From the NCBI RefSeq assembly GCF_000313135.1, contig NW_004457617.1, forward strand, positions 44,084 through 108,083: a DNA stretch of 64,000 nucleotides. Direction: 5' to 3'. The notes beneath the pieces are model-generated. The model saw only the letters and a program-made list of their open reading frames with translations, made no database searches and was not told the origin of the DNA. Below, piece after piece: positions 34,053 through 43,873 of this stretch. Made by a program: the position numbers and the translations under genes. This stretch comes from Acanthamoeba castellanii str. Neff (taxonomy: Eukaryota > Discosea > Longamoebia > Acanthamoebidae). The first letter of the stretch is position 1. Each line of letters opens with the position of its first letter.

Positions 34053-34613
34053 TTAATTGAGTAGCGCAGCCTGGCGGAAGATGAGGGCGAAAGCGATGGA
34101 GGAGAGGTAGCCAAAGACGGTTTTGAGTAGGCGGTAGGCGGACCCAACGACGGGCAGGCCTTCGAGCACGGACCGGAAGCTCCAGTGGTCCTGATGGCTC
34201 ACCACGACCCACTGGCCATCTTCATCTTCATCTTCATCGCCATTGCCGCTGGGCTTTCGTCGCTTCTCGAGCACGAGCAGGGTGAAGGTGCGAATGGTGA
34301 TGGAGGGCAGGAACCAGAAGAAGCGGTAGAAGACGAGGTGATCGATCACCAGCGTCCTGCGCGCCTCATCGAAGAGAGCGTGATTCTCCAGCGACCAGTA
34401 GCTGTGGAACAGGTAGCGCAGCAGCACGAACTGGATGAAGAGGAGTCGGCTCGTGGGCACGGCCGTCATCGGATCCTCGAATCGCACGTCGTGCGCGTAG
34501 AACCGCTTCACGTTGGCTCTTATTTCATCTACGGGCGAATGGCTGTTGTAGAGCCCAGCCACTCCATCTTTCAGCGTCTTCAGATCGCCTGGCAGGTTGG
34601 TTGTCTGCGCCAT
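34053..34613 (-). CDS. NTF2/SnoaL-like fold protein, intronless
   Basis: A single exon of 186 codons, unusual here because most neighbours are intron-rich. The N-terminal half has IRANVKRFYAHDVRFEDPMT, the NTF2-like pattern in which a helix leads to a strand bearing D-x-x-F-x-DP; DUF2358-type proteins share it. Residues 130-140 are an Asp/Glu stretch. The C-terminus has QDHWSFRSVLEGLPVVGSAY followed by a hydrophobic helix (VFGYLSSIAFALIF) that could be a membrane anchor. Function is unknown; a lipid-like ligand is possible but unproven. The ATG at 34613 is chosen because the upstream in-frame sequence is low-complexity Ser/Cys. Confidence 0.7.
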   Translation of the reverse strand: MAQTTNLPGDLKTLKDGVAGLYNSHSPVDEIRANVKRFYAHDVRFEDPMTAVPTSRLLFIQFVLLRYLFHSYWSLENHALFDEARRTLVIDHLVFYRFFWFLPSITIRTFTLLVLEKRRKPSGNGDEDEDEDGQWVVVSHQDHWSFRSVLEGLPVVGSAYRLLKTVFGYLSSIAFALIFRQAALLN

Positions 34614-34963
34614 CTTTGTGCTTCTACAAATGTACAGCTGATGTCGATGCGGGGTGCAAGTGCAAGCAGCGCCGTGAGCCCAAGAACCCAAAATTAATAC
34701 ACTGGCCGCGGATAGTGCTTCTTCGCACAGCTCACAGCTCGTTGTTGGCGATGAATGAAGGCACGACGACCAAGTGGATGCACACTGCCCCTCTCCAGGG
34801 CTGTGCCAGGTACAAGAAGAAGAAGAAGAGCTAGAACACACAACACAGAGGATAAATAAATCGAATAAATAAGGGGAGCCTGTGGCTGTGTCCTCCTTCA
34901 CGTTGAGCGTCCGTTCTTCAATCAATCAATCACCACCCGCGCTGGTGGTCAGAAGGCGAAGGC
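34614..34963 (-). other. Intergenic spacer between two minus-strand genes
   Basis: 350 bases between the sterol desaturase stop and the NTF2-like ATG. It contains AATAAATCGAATAAATAAG around 34850-34870, probably 3'-end signals of the desaturase, which are encoded on the other strand. No gene was seen. Confidence 0.45.
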
Positions 34964-36546
34964 TTACTCGGCCTTCTTCTGCTTGCGGGCAGCCTTCTTC
35001 CGCTTGGCCTCCTCCTGCTTCTCGGGGCTCTCGTGGACGAGAGGGCTGCACCACCACCCACGGTGAGATGAGCACACAGGCGTCTTAACGCCACACGCAC
35101 CACCGCACACGCACAGGAAGGGCAAGTACGTCTTGTAGGACCCGCCGATTCTGTCCCAGAGGGTGAAGAACTGGCCGTAGTTGTAGTTGAACAGAAGGTG
35201 GTGGTCCGTGTGGTGCGCCGCACTGTACAAGTAGTCGCCCGCCGCCAAGGTGAGTAAGCTTCATTGGGGTGCACGCCACCGCACACACACACACGACCGC
35301 ACACGGCCGCACACACGTACCCGTTCAAGATGGGACGGAAGAAGCCAGGCACGCGGTAGTCACCATCGTGGATCGAAATGGTCCAGAAGTTGACGAACAC
35401 GAACAACGCTGCAAGCGAGAGAGCAAGAGAGAAGAGAAGAGAAAGCGCAGGCGACGTTGTAAGTTCACAAAGTGCGTGCGTGGTGTGTTGATATTAAAAA
35501 AAAGATCGGGAGACTTGCGATCGCTGGTAGGGTGGGCTCGTACCGAGGTAGGTCCACTTGTGCGTGGGGAAGAGGAACACGTAGATGTGGTACGGCAGAG
35601 ACTGCGCCCAGCCATCGACCGGGTGGAAGGCGTGCGACGCGAAGGGCGTCGGGACCTTCCACCAGTGGTGGGGCTTGTGGCACCAGAAGTAGAGGTATCT
35701 GTGCACCCCCCAGAGACGGCCGATTCGAGCCACCTCGCAAACGTTAGACAAGCGACGCAGTGTGGTCTGTGTGCGTGTGTGCGTGTGTGCGTGTGCTGTG
35801 ACTTACCTGGAGTGCAGAGCACGGTGGATCCAGTAGATGCCAAAGTCGGTGAAGAACAGGAAAGTGAAGATGGTCAGGATCAGGAACGGCAGGCCGTACT
35901 CCTCGACCTGGTGTGTGTGTCGCATAGCACCCACCAAACGAAAATAATAAAATAAATAGAAAATAAAATAAAATAACGGACAAATAGCGCGTCAGAAAGA
36001 ACGAAGCACGACGTAGCGACCACGCGCGGCGTGTGCGTGTGTGGTCGGGCATGGCTTCGAAGTGCGTGCAGGGAGCGCGTACGTTGTCATAGCACTTGCT
36101 GTAACCGTAGATTTCTCCAAGGATGATGGGCGTGGTGAGCACACCCATGAACGGGATGGAGGCCAGCGACAGGCCGATCTCCTTCGCCACCTGATTCTTC
36201 AGGAACTGTGTGGTCGGGTCGCGTCACGATGCATCATCGATCGTAAGCATCGGCCAATGCAATCATTAAAAAAAATATTCTGTATTAAAAATAATGGAAT
36301 AATGCAGAATGAAAATGTGTGAATGAATGGTACCAAAGGGTCCTTCTCGGCAGACTTGTCGAAGATGAAGAGGTAGCTGAGCGCAGCGAAGCTGATGTAC
36401 ATGAGGATGCCGCCAATGGACAAGATGAACCACACCCCGAAAATGTTTCTCGGCAGAGTGGGCTCCTGCACCAGCGGCGAGTCGATGAACGAGTACAGGT
36501 AGGGCTCCAAGAGGAACCGGTCCGTCGCGTACAGCACGTCGTCCAT
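34964..36546 (-). CDS. ERG3: C5-sterol desaturase (lathosterol oxidase, ERG3/SC5D family)
   Basis: ER membrane di-iron enzyme that introduces the C5 double bond in ergosterol-type sterol synthesis. Seven exons starting at 36546; exon 1 is 36546-36334, 71 codons. All three histidine clusters are present: [26 protein letters not shown] and [17 protein letters not shown]. The last is followed by the family-typical [11 protein letters not shown]. Hydrophobic segments precede the first box (for example [19 protein letters not shown]). The C-terminus ends in a Lys/Glu-rich run with dilysine character (ARKQKKAE), suitable for ER retention. Acanthamoeba makes ergosterol-like sterols, which fits. The exon 6 acceptor (CAATGAAG) is atypical but keeps frame. 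Confidence 0.93.
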
Positions 36547-37029
36547 TTTCCTGCAGCACAGAGATGATATATGCGAAGATTAAACCTCGCGTTCGTGTCT
36601 ACATGCGCCAATCTATCTCAATCTTGCATACTTTTCTTATGAGCTCGTCCTCTTGGCAAGCAATGGAGTCCCACGACCGGTCGGCGTTGATGAGCGGCGG
36701 ATCGGGAAATGGAACAAGCACTTGGTCGCGCAGATGTGAACTGTTGCACTCGGCAGCAATACAGGCCGAGTATTTTTCTGCCGATTTATTTATTGGCGCA
36801 TTCGGCACATTCCAATGGATTTGTTGCGGACACCAGCGGTCTGATTCGAGAAATTGGGAGAGATGATTCGGACACAAGCGGGAGGCTTGCGGGAAACTCT
36901 GATTTTATGCGGACATGCGCGGTGGTTGGCCAAAATAGAAGTAAAATGTACCAATTGGCGAAGACCTTTCCACCCAATCACGGGAAAACACGAGTTGCAG
37001 GTGAGCTGTGGAAAAGAGGCTCCGAGCCC
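36547..37029 (-). other. Intergenic region, 5' flank of the desaturase
   Basis: About 480 bases. Several ORFs cross it on both strands, but none shows splice sites or a domain, and the AT content is higher than in neighbouring exons. It contains the repeated-looking TTTATTTATTGGCGC near 36785. Presumed promoter of the desaturase and 3' end of the oxidoreductase. Confidence 0.45.
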
Positions 37030-39191
37030 TCACCAATCAAGAGAGGCCACCACATTGTCCTTTCGCGCCTTCTCTGCCCTGAACACCATCACATGCGATT
37101 CCAACGTCTGCACGATCACCATCGTCAGCTCGTGTCGTCTTGTGTCATGCGTGTCGTGTCAGGTTTGGCACCTCTTCAGGCGTGGAGGAGATGAATGAAG
37201 GGTCGTTGAAGCCGACGGCGTCCACGAAGTCCTTCATCAGGTAGTAGTCGCCGAAATCGTGCCCCGTGAGCTTGGTGTCGGGCTTGGCGTCCTCCTCGGT
37301 CGGGCAGCAGCTGGCGGTCTGCAGCGAGTTGAAGTCGAACGTCGTGACGCGGTGCCCGTCGCCCTCCAGCTGCCCCCGCGTCCCGAAAATCCTCGTCTTG
37401 CGCGTACATACCTACCGACGAGCAATGGTCACCTCTCGTGTGCGTGTGTCGTGTGGTTGAGTCGTGTGTGTCGTGTCGTACCTCCTTGGTGAAGGCGATC
37501 ATGGAGAACGAAGCGGTCTTGCCCTCCTCAAACAACATGTTGACCACCTGGTTGTCCACTACACCATAAAAAAAAATAATAATTCAATAAATATTATAAA
37601 TATAAATATATATAAAGAACTTTAAAACGTACTGACGTCGTTGTCGCATTCGTAGACGCAGCGGCCGTAGGGTCCGGTCTCGAGGGCCTCGCGGACGTTG
37701 GCGACGGTCGGGTGGTCGTCGACGATCACGCTCACGGGCCACTTCGTGTGGCCGCCCTCGATCCGCTCCAGGTAGATCTTCTTGGCCGAGTAGGGACACT
37801 CCCGCTCCACGCGACAGTCCAGGCAGCGCGTCCCCGCGCCCTCGGGCTTCTTCTCCTTCCGGAAGTGGTTCAGCGTGCCTACCGCACACGCACCGCCGCA
37901 CGCACCGCAAGCGTCGCACACGAGCGTTGGCGAGTGGTGGTTTCCAAGAGAAGATAGGAGGGGAGTACCGAAGGACGAGGTGCTGACGCACTTCTTGCCG
38001 ACGATCCAGCGTATCCAGTCGATGTCGTGGCAGCTCTTGGCCAGGAGGGACGAAGACGTCTCGTCCTCCCGCCTCCAGTTGCCTGTCAAGGAAAACATGA
38101 CAGTGTGTCGTGTCGTGTCGTGTCGTGTCGTGTCGTGTCGTGTCGTGTCGTGTCGTGTCGTGTCGTGTCGTGTCGTGTCGTGTGTGGTGCATGTTTGTGT
38201 CATGAACACGAACCTCGCACGTAGGAATGGGCAAAGTGGAACCAGCCCACGGGCTCCAGGTGCTGGACCGAGATGAGTTCGCCCAGCGCCCCGCTGTCGA
38301 CTATACAATACCACGAACGTGTGCGAGTGAGTGAGCGAGCCAGGCGGTCGGTCGGTAGGTCGGTCTCTGATGTCGCGGTGCGTACGCACCGATCTGCTTG
38401 ATCTTGCGGGAGTACGGGGTGTAGCGCATGACGTGCCCGATGGCCATGATGACGCCCGCCTTCTTCACCGCCTCCACTGGACAAGCCGACGGTCAGTCAT
38501 GTCAGAATGTTGACAGCAGCAGCAGAAGCAGCGGCTGGCATCGTACCAATCTCGCGGCAGTCCTCCTCGTTCGGTGCCATCGGCTTCTCTAGAAGAATGT
38601 GGTAGCCTCTGTGTCGTGTGGTGTCGTGTGTGTCGTGTGTGCGTCGTGTTAGACTTTGCTCATCAACGAGACGAGGAGAGAAAACGCACTGTTGAGCGAA
38701 GAAGATGGCTGGCTCCTTGTGCATCGAGTCCAGCGTAGCGATCACCTAACGATCACACACCCGCCGTAGGCTCGCCCGGTCAACAACAACAGAACCAACA
38801 ACTGGTGGAGGTGTGGTGCGAGGAGAGACAGGTAACGACGTACGACGGCGTCGCCCAGCTTGGGGAGGACCTTGAGCTGCTCCCAGCTGTGGAAGGTCAT
38901 CTCGTCGGGCACGCCGTGGCACGCCGCCATCTCCTTGCGCCTGGGCTCGCGCGGCTCGGCCACGGCCACCACCTGCATCGATCAATTCACACATTGAAAG
39001 ATGAAGAAGTAAATTAGAAGTAGAAACTCGATTGGTGAAGATTAACTCTTTTGTGGAGATGAGTGCAAGAGCAGCACCTGGCACAAGTCAGCATGTTCGA
39101 GGGCGTAGTTGGCGTAGTTGGTTCCACGATTGCCGGCACCCACGATGACCAACTTGACAGATTTGCGTTCTCTTCCCGCGTGCTCGCTCAT
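37030..39191 (-). CDS. Gfo/Idh/MocA family NAD(P)-dependent oxidoreductase
   Basis: About eleven exons starting at ATG 39191. The N-terminal Rossmann fold opens [20 protein letters not shown]. It is followed by [16 protein letters not shown], the second-strand acidic residue region. Then come [18 protein letters not shown] and the catalytic-lysine motif [17 protein letters not shown]. Next are [15 protein letters not shown] and, in the C-terminal fold, [18 protein letters not shown] with the conserved HD-D. A four-cysteine insert ([14 protein letters not shown]) may bind metal and is not universal in the family. The last exon ends with [15 protein letters not shown], the usual closing helix. 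Substrate is unknown; members oxidise sugars, inositols or sugar nucleotides. Confidence 0.88.
38100..38184. repeat. (TGTCG)n pentanucleotide microsatellite
   Basis: About 16 perfect TGTCG units in an intron of the oxidoreductase gene. A related ACACG array lies in the next gene at 39640-39690. Confidence 0.95.
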
Positions 39192-39384
39192 CTCTCCCAA
39201 TTAAACAATGTATCTCCCACCTCCTCAATCTCCAACGTAGGATTCCGAATGCGCACACTTGTGAGCTCACCCGAGCAAGCAAATAAGTTTATTTATTTAA
39301 AACTTATTATTATTTTAGATGCACACGAATAATTGCAAATTGAAAAGACTTTTAGATGAATCACTCGAGAAGGGGAAAGAGTGC

Positions 39385-40065
39385 TCAGTACGCAGCCTGG
39401 AAGAGCTCGATGCCGGCCTTGAGGTAGCTCAGGTCTTTCGGTCCGCCGTTCTTGTTGAACACCTTGAACGTGACAGCCGACTGGACGTTCGTGTTGGCGA
39501 GGACGAAGAGAGGGGTTCCCGGCTGCATCATCAGCTTGACCAGAATGCTAAGCGGGGCCATCACCATCTCACCCTTCTGCACTCATCACCACCACCACAT
39601 CAGTCACCAGTCTTTCCATTCACACCACAACACAACACAACACACGACACGACACGACACAACACGACACGACACGACACGACACACGGGCACAACACAA
39701 CACCGCACGACACGACCCACCACAAATAAACAAACAGGACGAACCACCACGGTGCGGAAAGGGAGGGTGGCGGAGAGGCGGAGGCCCGGCTGGTCGCCGG
39801 TGCGGTTGAGAACGGCGGTGAGCACCATGCTCTGGCCGGGCGCGGCCTTCTCGGTGCTGACTGACCAGGTGAGCTGCGGCCTCGGGGCCGGCAGCTCGTC
39901 GGGGGCGAGCAGCTCGTAGGGCGACGTGTTGTTAATCAGGAGCGTGAAGACCTGGGTGTGGACCACCGGCGGCGGGTCGACGGAGGCGGCGCTCACCGCG
40001 TGGAAGCTCAGCGCTACCACCAGCACCAGACCGAAAACCCAAGACAACGTTGACGTGCGATCCAT
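39385..40065 (-). CDS. Secreted or ER-lumenal protein of unknown function
   Basis: Two exons. The protein starts with a clear signal peptide (hydrophobic core WVFGLVLVVALSFHAVSA, cleavage likely after SAA). About 165 residues of predicted beta-rich sequence follow, with several T/S and N-glycosylation-type sites (NNTSPYEL, LNRTGD). The second exon contains MAPLSILVKLMMQPGTPLFV. No cysteines suggest disulfides and no domain was recognised. The intron holds ACACG/CGACA repeats. The donor is probably GTG|GTTCGT, phase 0, but two nearby GTGG sites would also keep frame. Confidence 0.68.
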
Positions 40066-40354
40066 CTCAATAATCTAAAAATCTAATCTATGGAAAAGAT
40101 CATATTCAAATCAGAAACTACACTGAAACCGTTACACTTCAACATCCTTAAAGGTGATAAAAGGTGTTGCAAGTTAATCTGAACCTGGATGTGTGTAGGG
40201 CCTTTACTGGACGTGCGACTTAGTCAAAATAGCGTGTGGGCAGAGAACGTGAACATGACCATTTTTGTTCGGTGAAGTGCAGTTGGGGGGGGGTTGGTCA
40301 GGCAGTCGATCTGGACCACCTCGGCTGACGAGGGCGTGCCCAGCGCCGGGCGCT

Positions 40355-43300
40355 CTACGGCTTCTCGCCTCGGGAGGCCCTGAGGGCCGGGCGGGGCGAC
40401 TGCTTCTTCATCACCTCCGCCAGCAGCTCCTTACGCGTGCGCCGCAGCGAAGACAGGAACTCGGGCGAGTGCAGGGCCGCCAAACCTCCATTGATAACTG
40501 CCCACGCACTCACATCAGCTTCGTCCACTCCATGGGTGTGTCGCGTGTCGCGCGTCGTGTGTCGTGTGTCGTGTGTCGTGTGTCGTGTGCGGTGGTGTGT
40601 GCGGTCGTGGAGGAAGAGTGTACGCTTGGCCAGTAGGAAGTTGCGGAAGTCTTCGCCCTTCCGAAACGTGGCTGGGAACGGGAGGAAAGGCATGTGGGGC
40701 TTCACGCCCGGCTTGTGCACAATGCTCACCGAGTAGGATGTGGGGCTCGCATTGGGCACCTTCTGGACGACGATAAAGACGTGGTTGAAGTGCGAAGAGA
40801 TGGTCAAGGGATCAAAGCCGTCATCTCCACTGCCGCCATCTGCCAACATGGAACAGCGATTGGTAAGGTGTGTGTGGTGGTGTGTCGTGTGTGTGTCGTG
40901 TGTGTGTGTCGTGTGTGTGGTGTGCGCCACCTTTGAAGATGATCAAGCCGACGTCGTTGCCCAGATGCCGCTTTCTCTCGACTTGTTGCGCGTCGGCGCC
41001 GTGGAACGGGATGTAGGTGGAGACGTGGAACATTAGGTCGAACTTGTTGATGACCCTCGTGAAGATGGAAAACGTGCCAGTGCTTGTATCTGCGTGCCGC
41101 ACGCGAGCAAGAAGCGTCAAGCGATGCAATGCGTGTGCGATGGCGCGTGTGCGTGTGTGGGTTGTACCTTTCGTGCCCAGTCCACCAGAGTAGCCCGACC
41201 ACTGCGCCAGTTCTATCTTTGTTCCCAAAAACTCCAAAAACTCCTCAAACGCCGGACTACCGCGTACTGTGTGCGTGTGTGCGTGTGTGCGTGTGTCATG
41301 TGTGTGTGTTGAAAAGACGCGATGATCAGATCTGATAGCGAGGGAGAGTTAGGCAGTTGTGGGGTTTACCGTTGGCATACATCTCATCCTCGGTCTTCTG
41401 CCCGGGCCGGCAGTAGAGCACTCCAAACTTGAAGTTGCGCTGGAGCTGCTTCTCCTCGAACGCCAACAGATTCGCAACCAGCTCCGGGGTCGAGTTCTCC
41501 ACCACGTCGCTTACGCTCAGCTCTGTGTGCGTCGTGTGTCGTGTGTGTCGTGTGTGTGTTGAGTGTCATCGACGCACCGTGATAAAGTAGCGGAGGGCTG
41601 GGTACCTGGGTAGAGCGTCTTGAGGTACTCGAACAGCTTCTTCTTGGAGGGCTTCTTGCTGGAGATCGGCACGAGCAACCGATCGTCGCCCTTGTGCGTT
41701 CTCACCAGCGTGCTGCGCGCGTTACACAGCAATCCGCAGCGGGTCAACAGCTAGCACACACACACAACGACACGACACACACGACACACACACGGCTCGG
41801 TCCCACAGGCCACGCTAGTGGGGGGGGGAAGGCCCACCGGTAGAGGTAGAGGGAGCCGTCGATCTTGTCGGTCTTGCTCTCGATCGATATCACCACCGGC
41901 GGGTCCGAGAAGCAACAGAAGTTTCTGTGATCTGCGTATGGCACCGCACACAACACGCGACACGCGACACGCGACGCACAACACACGACACACGACGCAC
42001 ACAACACACAGTTTCGGGTTGCATGGAGGCGCCGAGATGGTGGTTGCATGCGGGCGCATGGTGGTACCTTGGTTGGCGAGGTACTTCTTGTAGAAGCGGT
42101 GGCCGACGTTGAGCGACTCCCGGGTGAGCGCGAATGGGAATTCGGCCTCGTACGACCCGAGCTCAGTAGGCCACCCGCTTCCCGTCGACAGCAGACTGGT
42201 GGAAGCGCCCGGTGCATTCTGGGAACGAGAGCACTCTTGAGTGAGACACGCACGATGTGCACTGTGTGTGTGTGTGTGTGTGTGTGTCGTGTGTGTCGTG
42301 TGTGTGAGTCGTGTGTGTCGTATCGTGTGTGTGTGTCGTTTGTGTGCGGTGCCGTACAGTTGGCCAGGCCTTGATCTCCGAGGTGCGGGTCCAGGCGGCG
42401 TAGTCGCGCTCGAGCTGGACGGTGTCGACCTTGGTCTCCTCCTTCCTCTTGCCTAGAGTGCCCATGCCCGAACACTTGCCGCACAGCACTTGGTCCCCCT
42501 GGCACACGACACGACACACACGACAAACACACGACACACACGACACACACGACACACGACACACGTGGTAAGGGGCGGTGCATTCGGCGGGGTGAAAGAG
42601 GGGCGAGCGTGGTGGTCACCTTTTCAAAGTACTCGTTGAGGGACACGGAGCAGCGCGAGCACTTGAAGCAGGAGGTGTGCCAGTGCTTGCTTTCCAGGGC
42701 GGTGACGTACGTGCCCTGCGTGATGACGCCCTTGCAGTCCACGCACACGAGCCCCACCATCTGCGCCTTGTGCTGTGTGCGATGATGACACACGCTGTGA
42801 GCACCGCACACGCGTACCGCGCGCGCGCACACACACAGCACATGATGATGACACACAACGACGTACGAGGCGACAGTAGGGCTTGCCGTGGTATTCGAAG
42901 TAGCCCTCGGTGAGGGGCGCGAAGCAGGTGGTGCACACGAAGTGCTCGGTGTGGTAGCGCTCGCCCAGCGCGACGAGGCCGCCGGCGATGATGACCTTCT
43001 CGCACAGGGCGCACAGCGACTTGCCCACCCGCGCGTAGCACTGCTCGCACAGCCGACTGGGCTCCGCCGACGAGCTCACCGGCAGCAAGCCCTTCGCTGC
43101 GAACCCCACAATCAGCCGTCGATCACAGCCGCAACACGACACGCACGACACGAGCGACGCGCAAAGGGGGACGTACGCCCGAGTACGGGGGCTGGGGGCA
43201 CCTCGACGTAGGGGCCGGCCATGGGCTCCTGGCACTTGGCGCAGGCGAAGCAGCTCTGGTGGTACATCTTGCCGTCCTTGGTGGTGACGGCGTACTGCCC

Positions 43301-43363
43301 GAGCGACTCCTTGCACTTGGCGCACTTCTTGCCCGCCGGGGACGCCGTGCTGTTCTTTCTCAT
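40355..43363 (-). CDS. LIM-domain and RapGAP fusion protein
   Basis: GTPase-activating protein for Rap-like GTPases with an N-terminal LIM array. ATG 43363. LIM 1 is CAKCKESLGQYAV with CFACAKCQEPM. LIM 2 is CALCEKVIIAGGL with CTTCFAPLTEGYF. LIM 3 is CVDCKGVITQGTY with CFKCSRCSVSL and then a CGKC pair. The middle resembles the RapGAP lead-in (GHRFYKKYLANQ, then DPPVVISIES). The catalytic domain has AFEEFLEFLGTKIELAQWSG, DLMFHVSTYIPFHG and ERKRHLGNDVGLIIFK. The last contains the Asn that serves as the 'asparagine thumb' in RapGAP catalysis. About 12 exons; stop TAG at 40355-40357. Junctions around 42230 (KAWPT|NAPGAST) were read by phase. LIM domains probably target it to actin structures (inference). 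Confidence 0.87.
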
Positions 43364-43873
43364 CTTTGTTTGCGTTCCCGCCCTGCCCTCTGTCTTTTGC
43401 ACCAGACGCCAGGTGGACAGCTCCTTTAGTCGTTTGTTCTCTTTGAAGGCAATAAAAAGATGAAGAGTGATTTTGGCGTTTGGGGTGCAAATGATGAAGA
43501 TGAAGATTTTGCTGAGGCTGAGTTGAGAACTGAACTGAATGAACTGAAGGGTGAGAAGAAGAAAGTGGTACCCTGGGATTGAATCAGCTCTTTTTCAAGT
43601 TCAACCAGGTTGGTGAATCCTACAACCACTTGAGGATGGTTGTAGAGTTGGTTGAGGAAGGGAGAGTCTTCAAGGAAACGGTCAGTTCCAGCCACGCCAC
43701 ACAAAGGTTAGAGCCGTTGCACCTCGCAAGCGGGAGAACACAAGTGTTGTTTAAACACGTTGCCAACAGACTATATAAGGTAATGCCATTTCCATTTCTG
43801 TACCTCCCTAACAACCTCCACAGCAACCACGCTGGTGGTTGGCGGCAGTTGGCGGGCGGCGGTTGGTGGGTTT
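43364..43873 (+). other. Spacer with a CpG-poor, possibly broken plus-strand ORF pair
   Basis: Between the LIM-RapGAP start and the SDR stop. From 43440 to 43690 only about three CpGs occur. An ATG at 43460 opens a 40-codon acidic peptide (WGANDEDEDFAEAELRTEL) closed by TGA at about 43580. A second ORF in a different frame starts at once and reads NHLRMVVELVEEGRVFKE. This could be one small gene broken by a frameshift, or a chance run; the opposite strand is also open. No family was recognised. Near 43770 there is an ACTATATAAGG TATA-like element. Confidence 0.3.
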
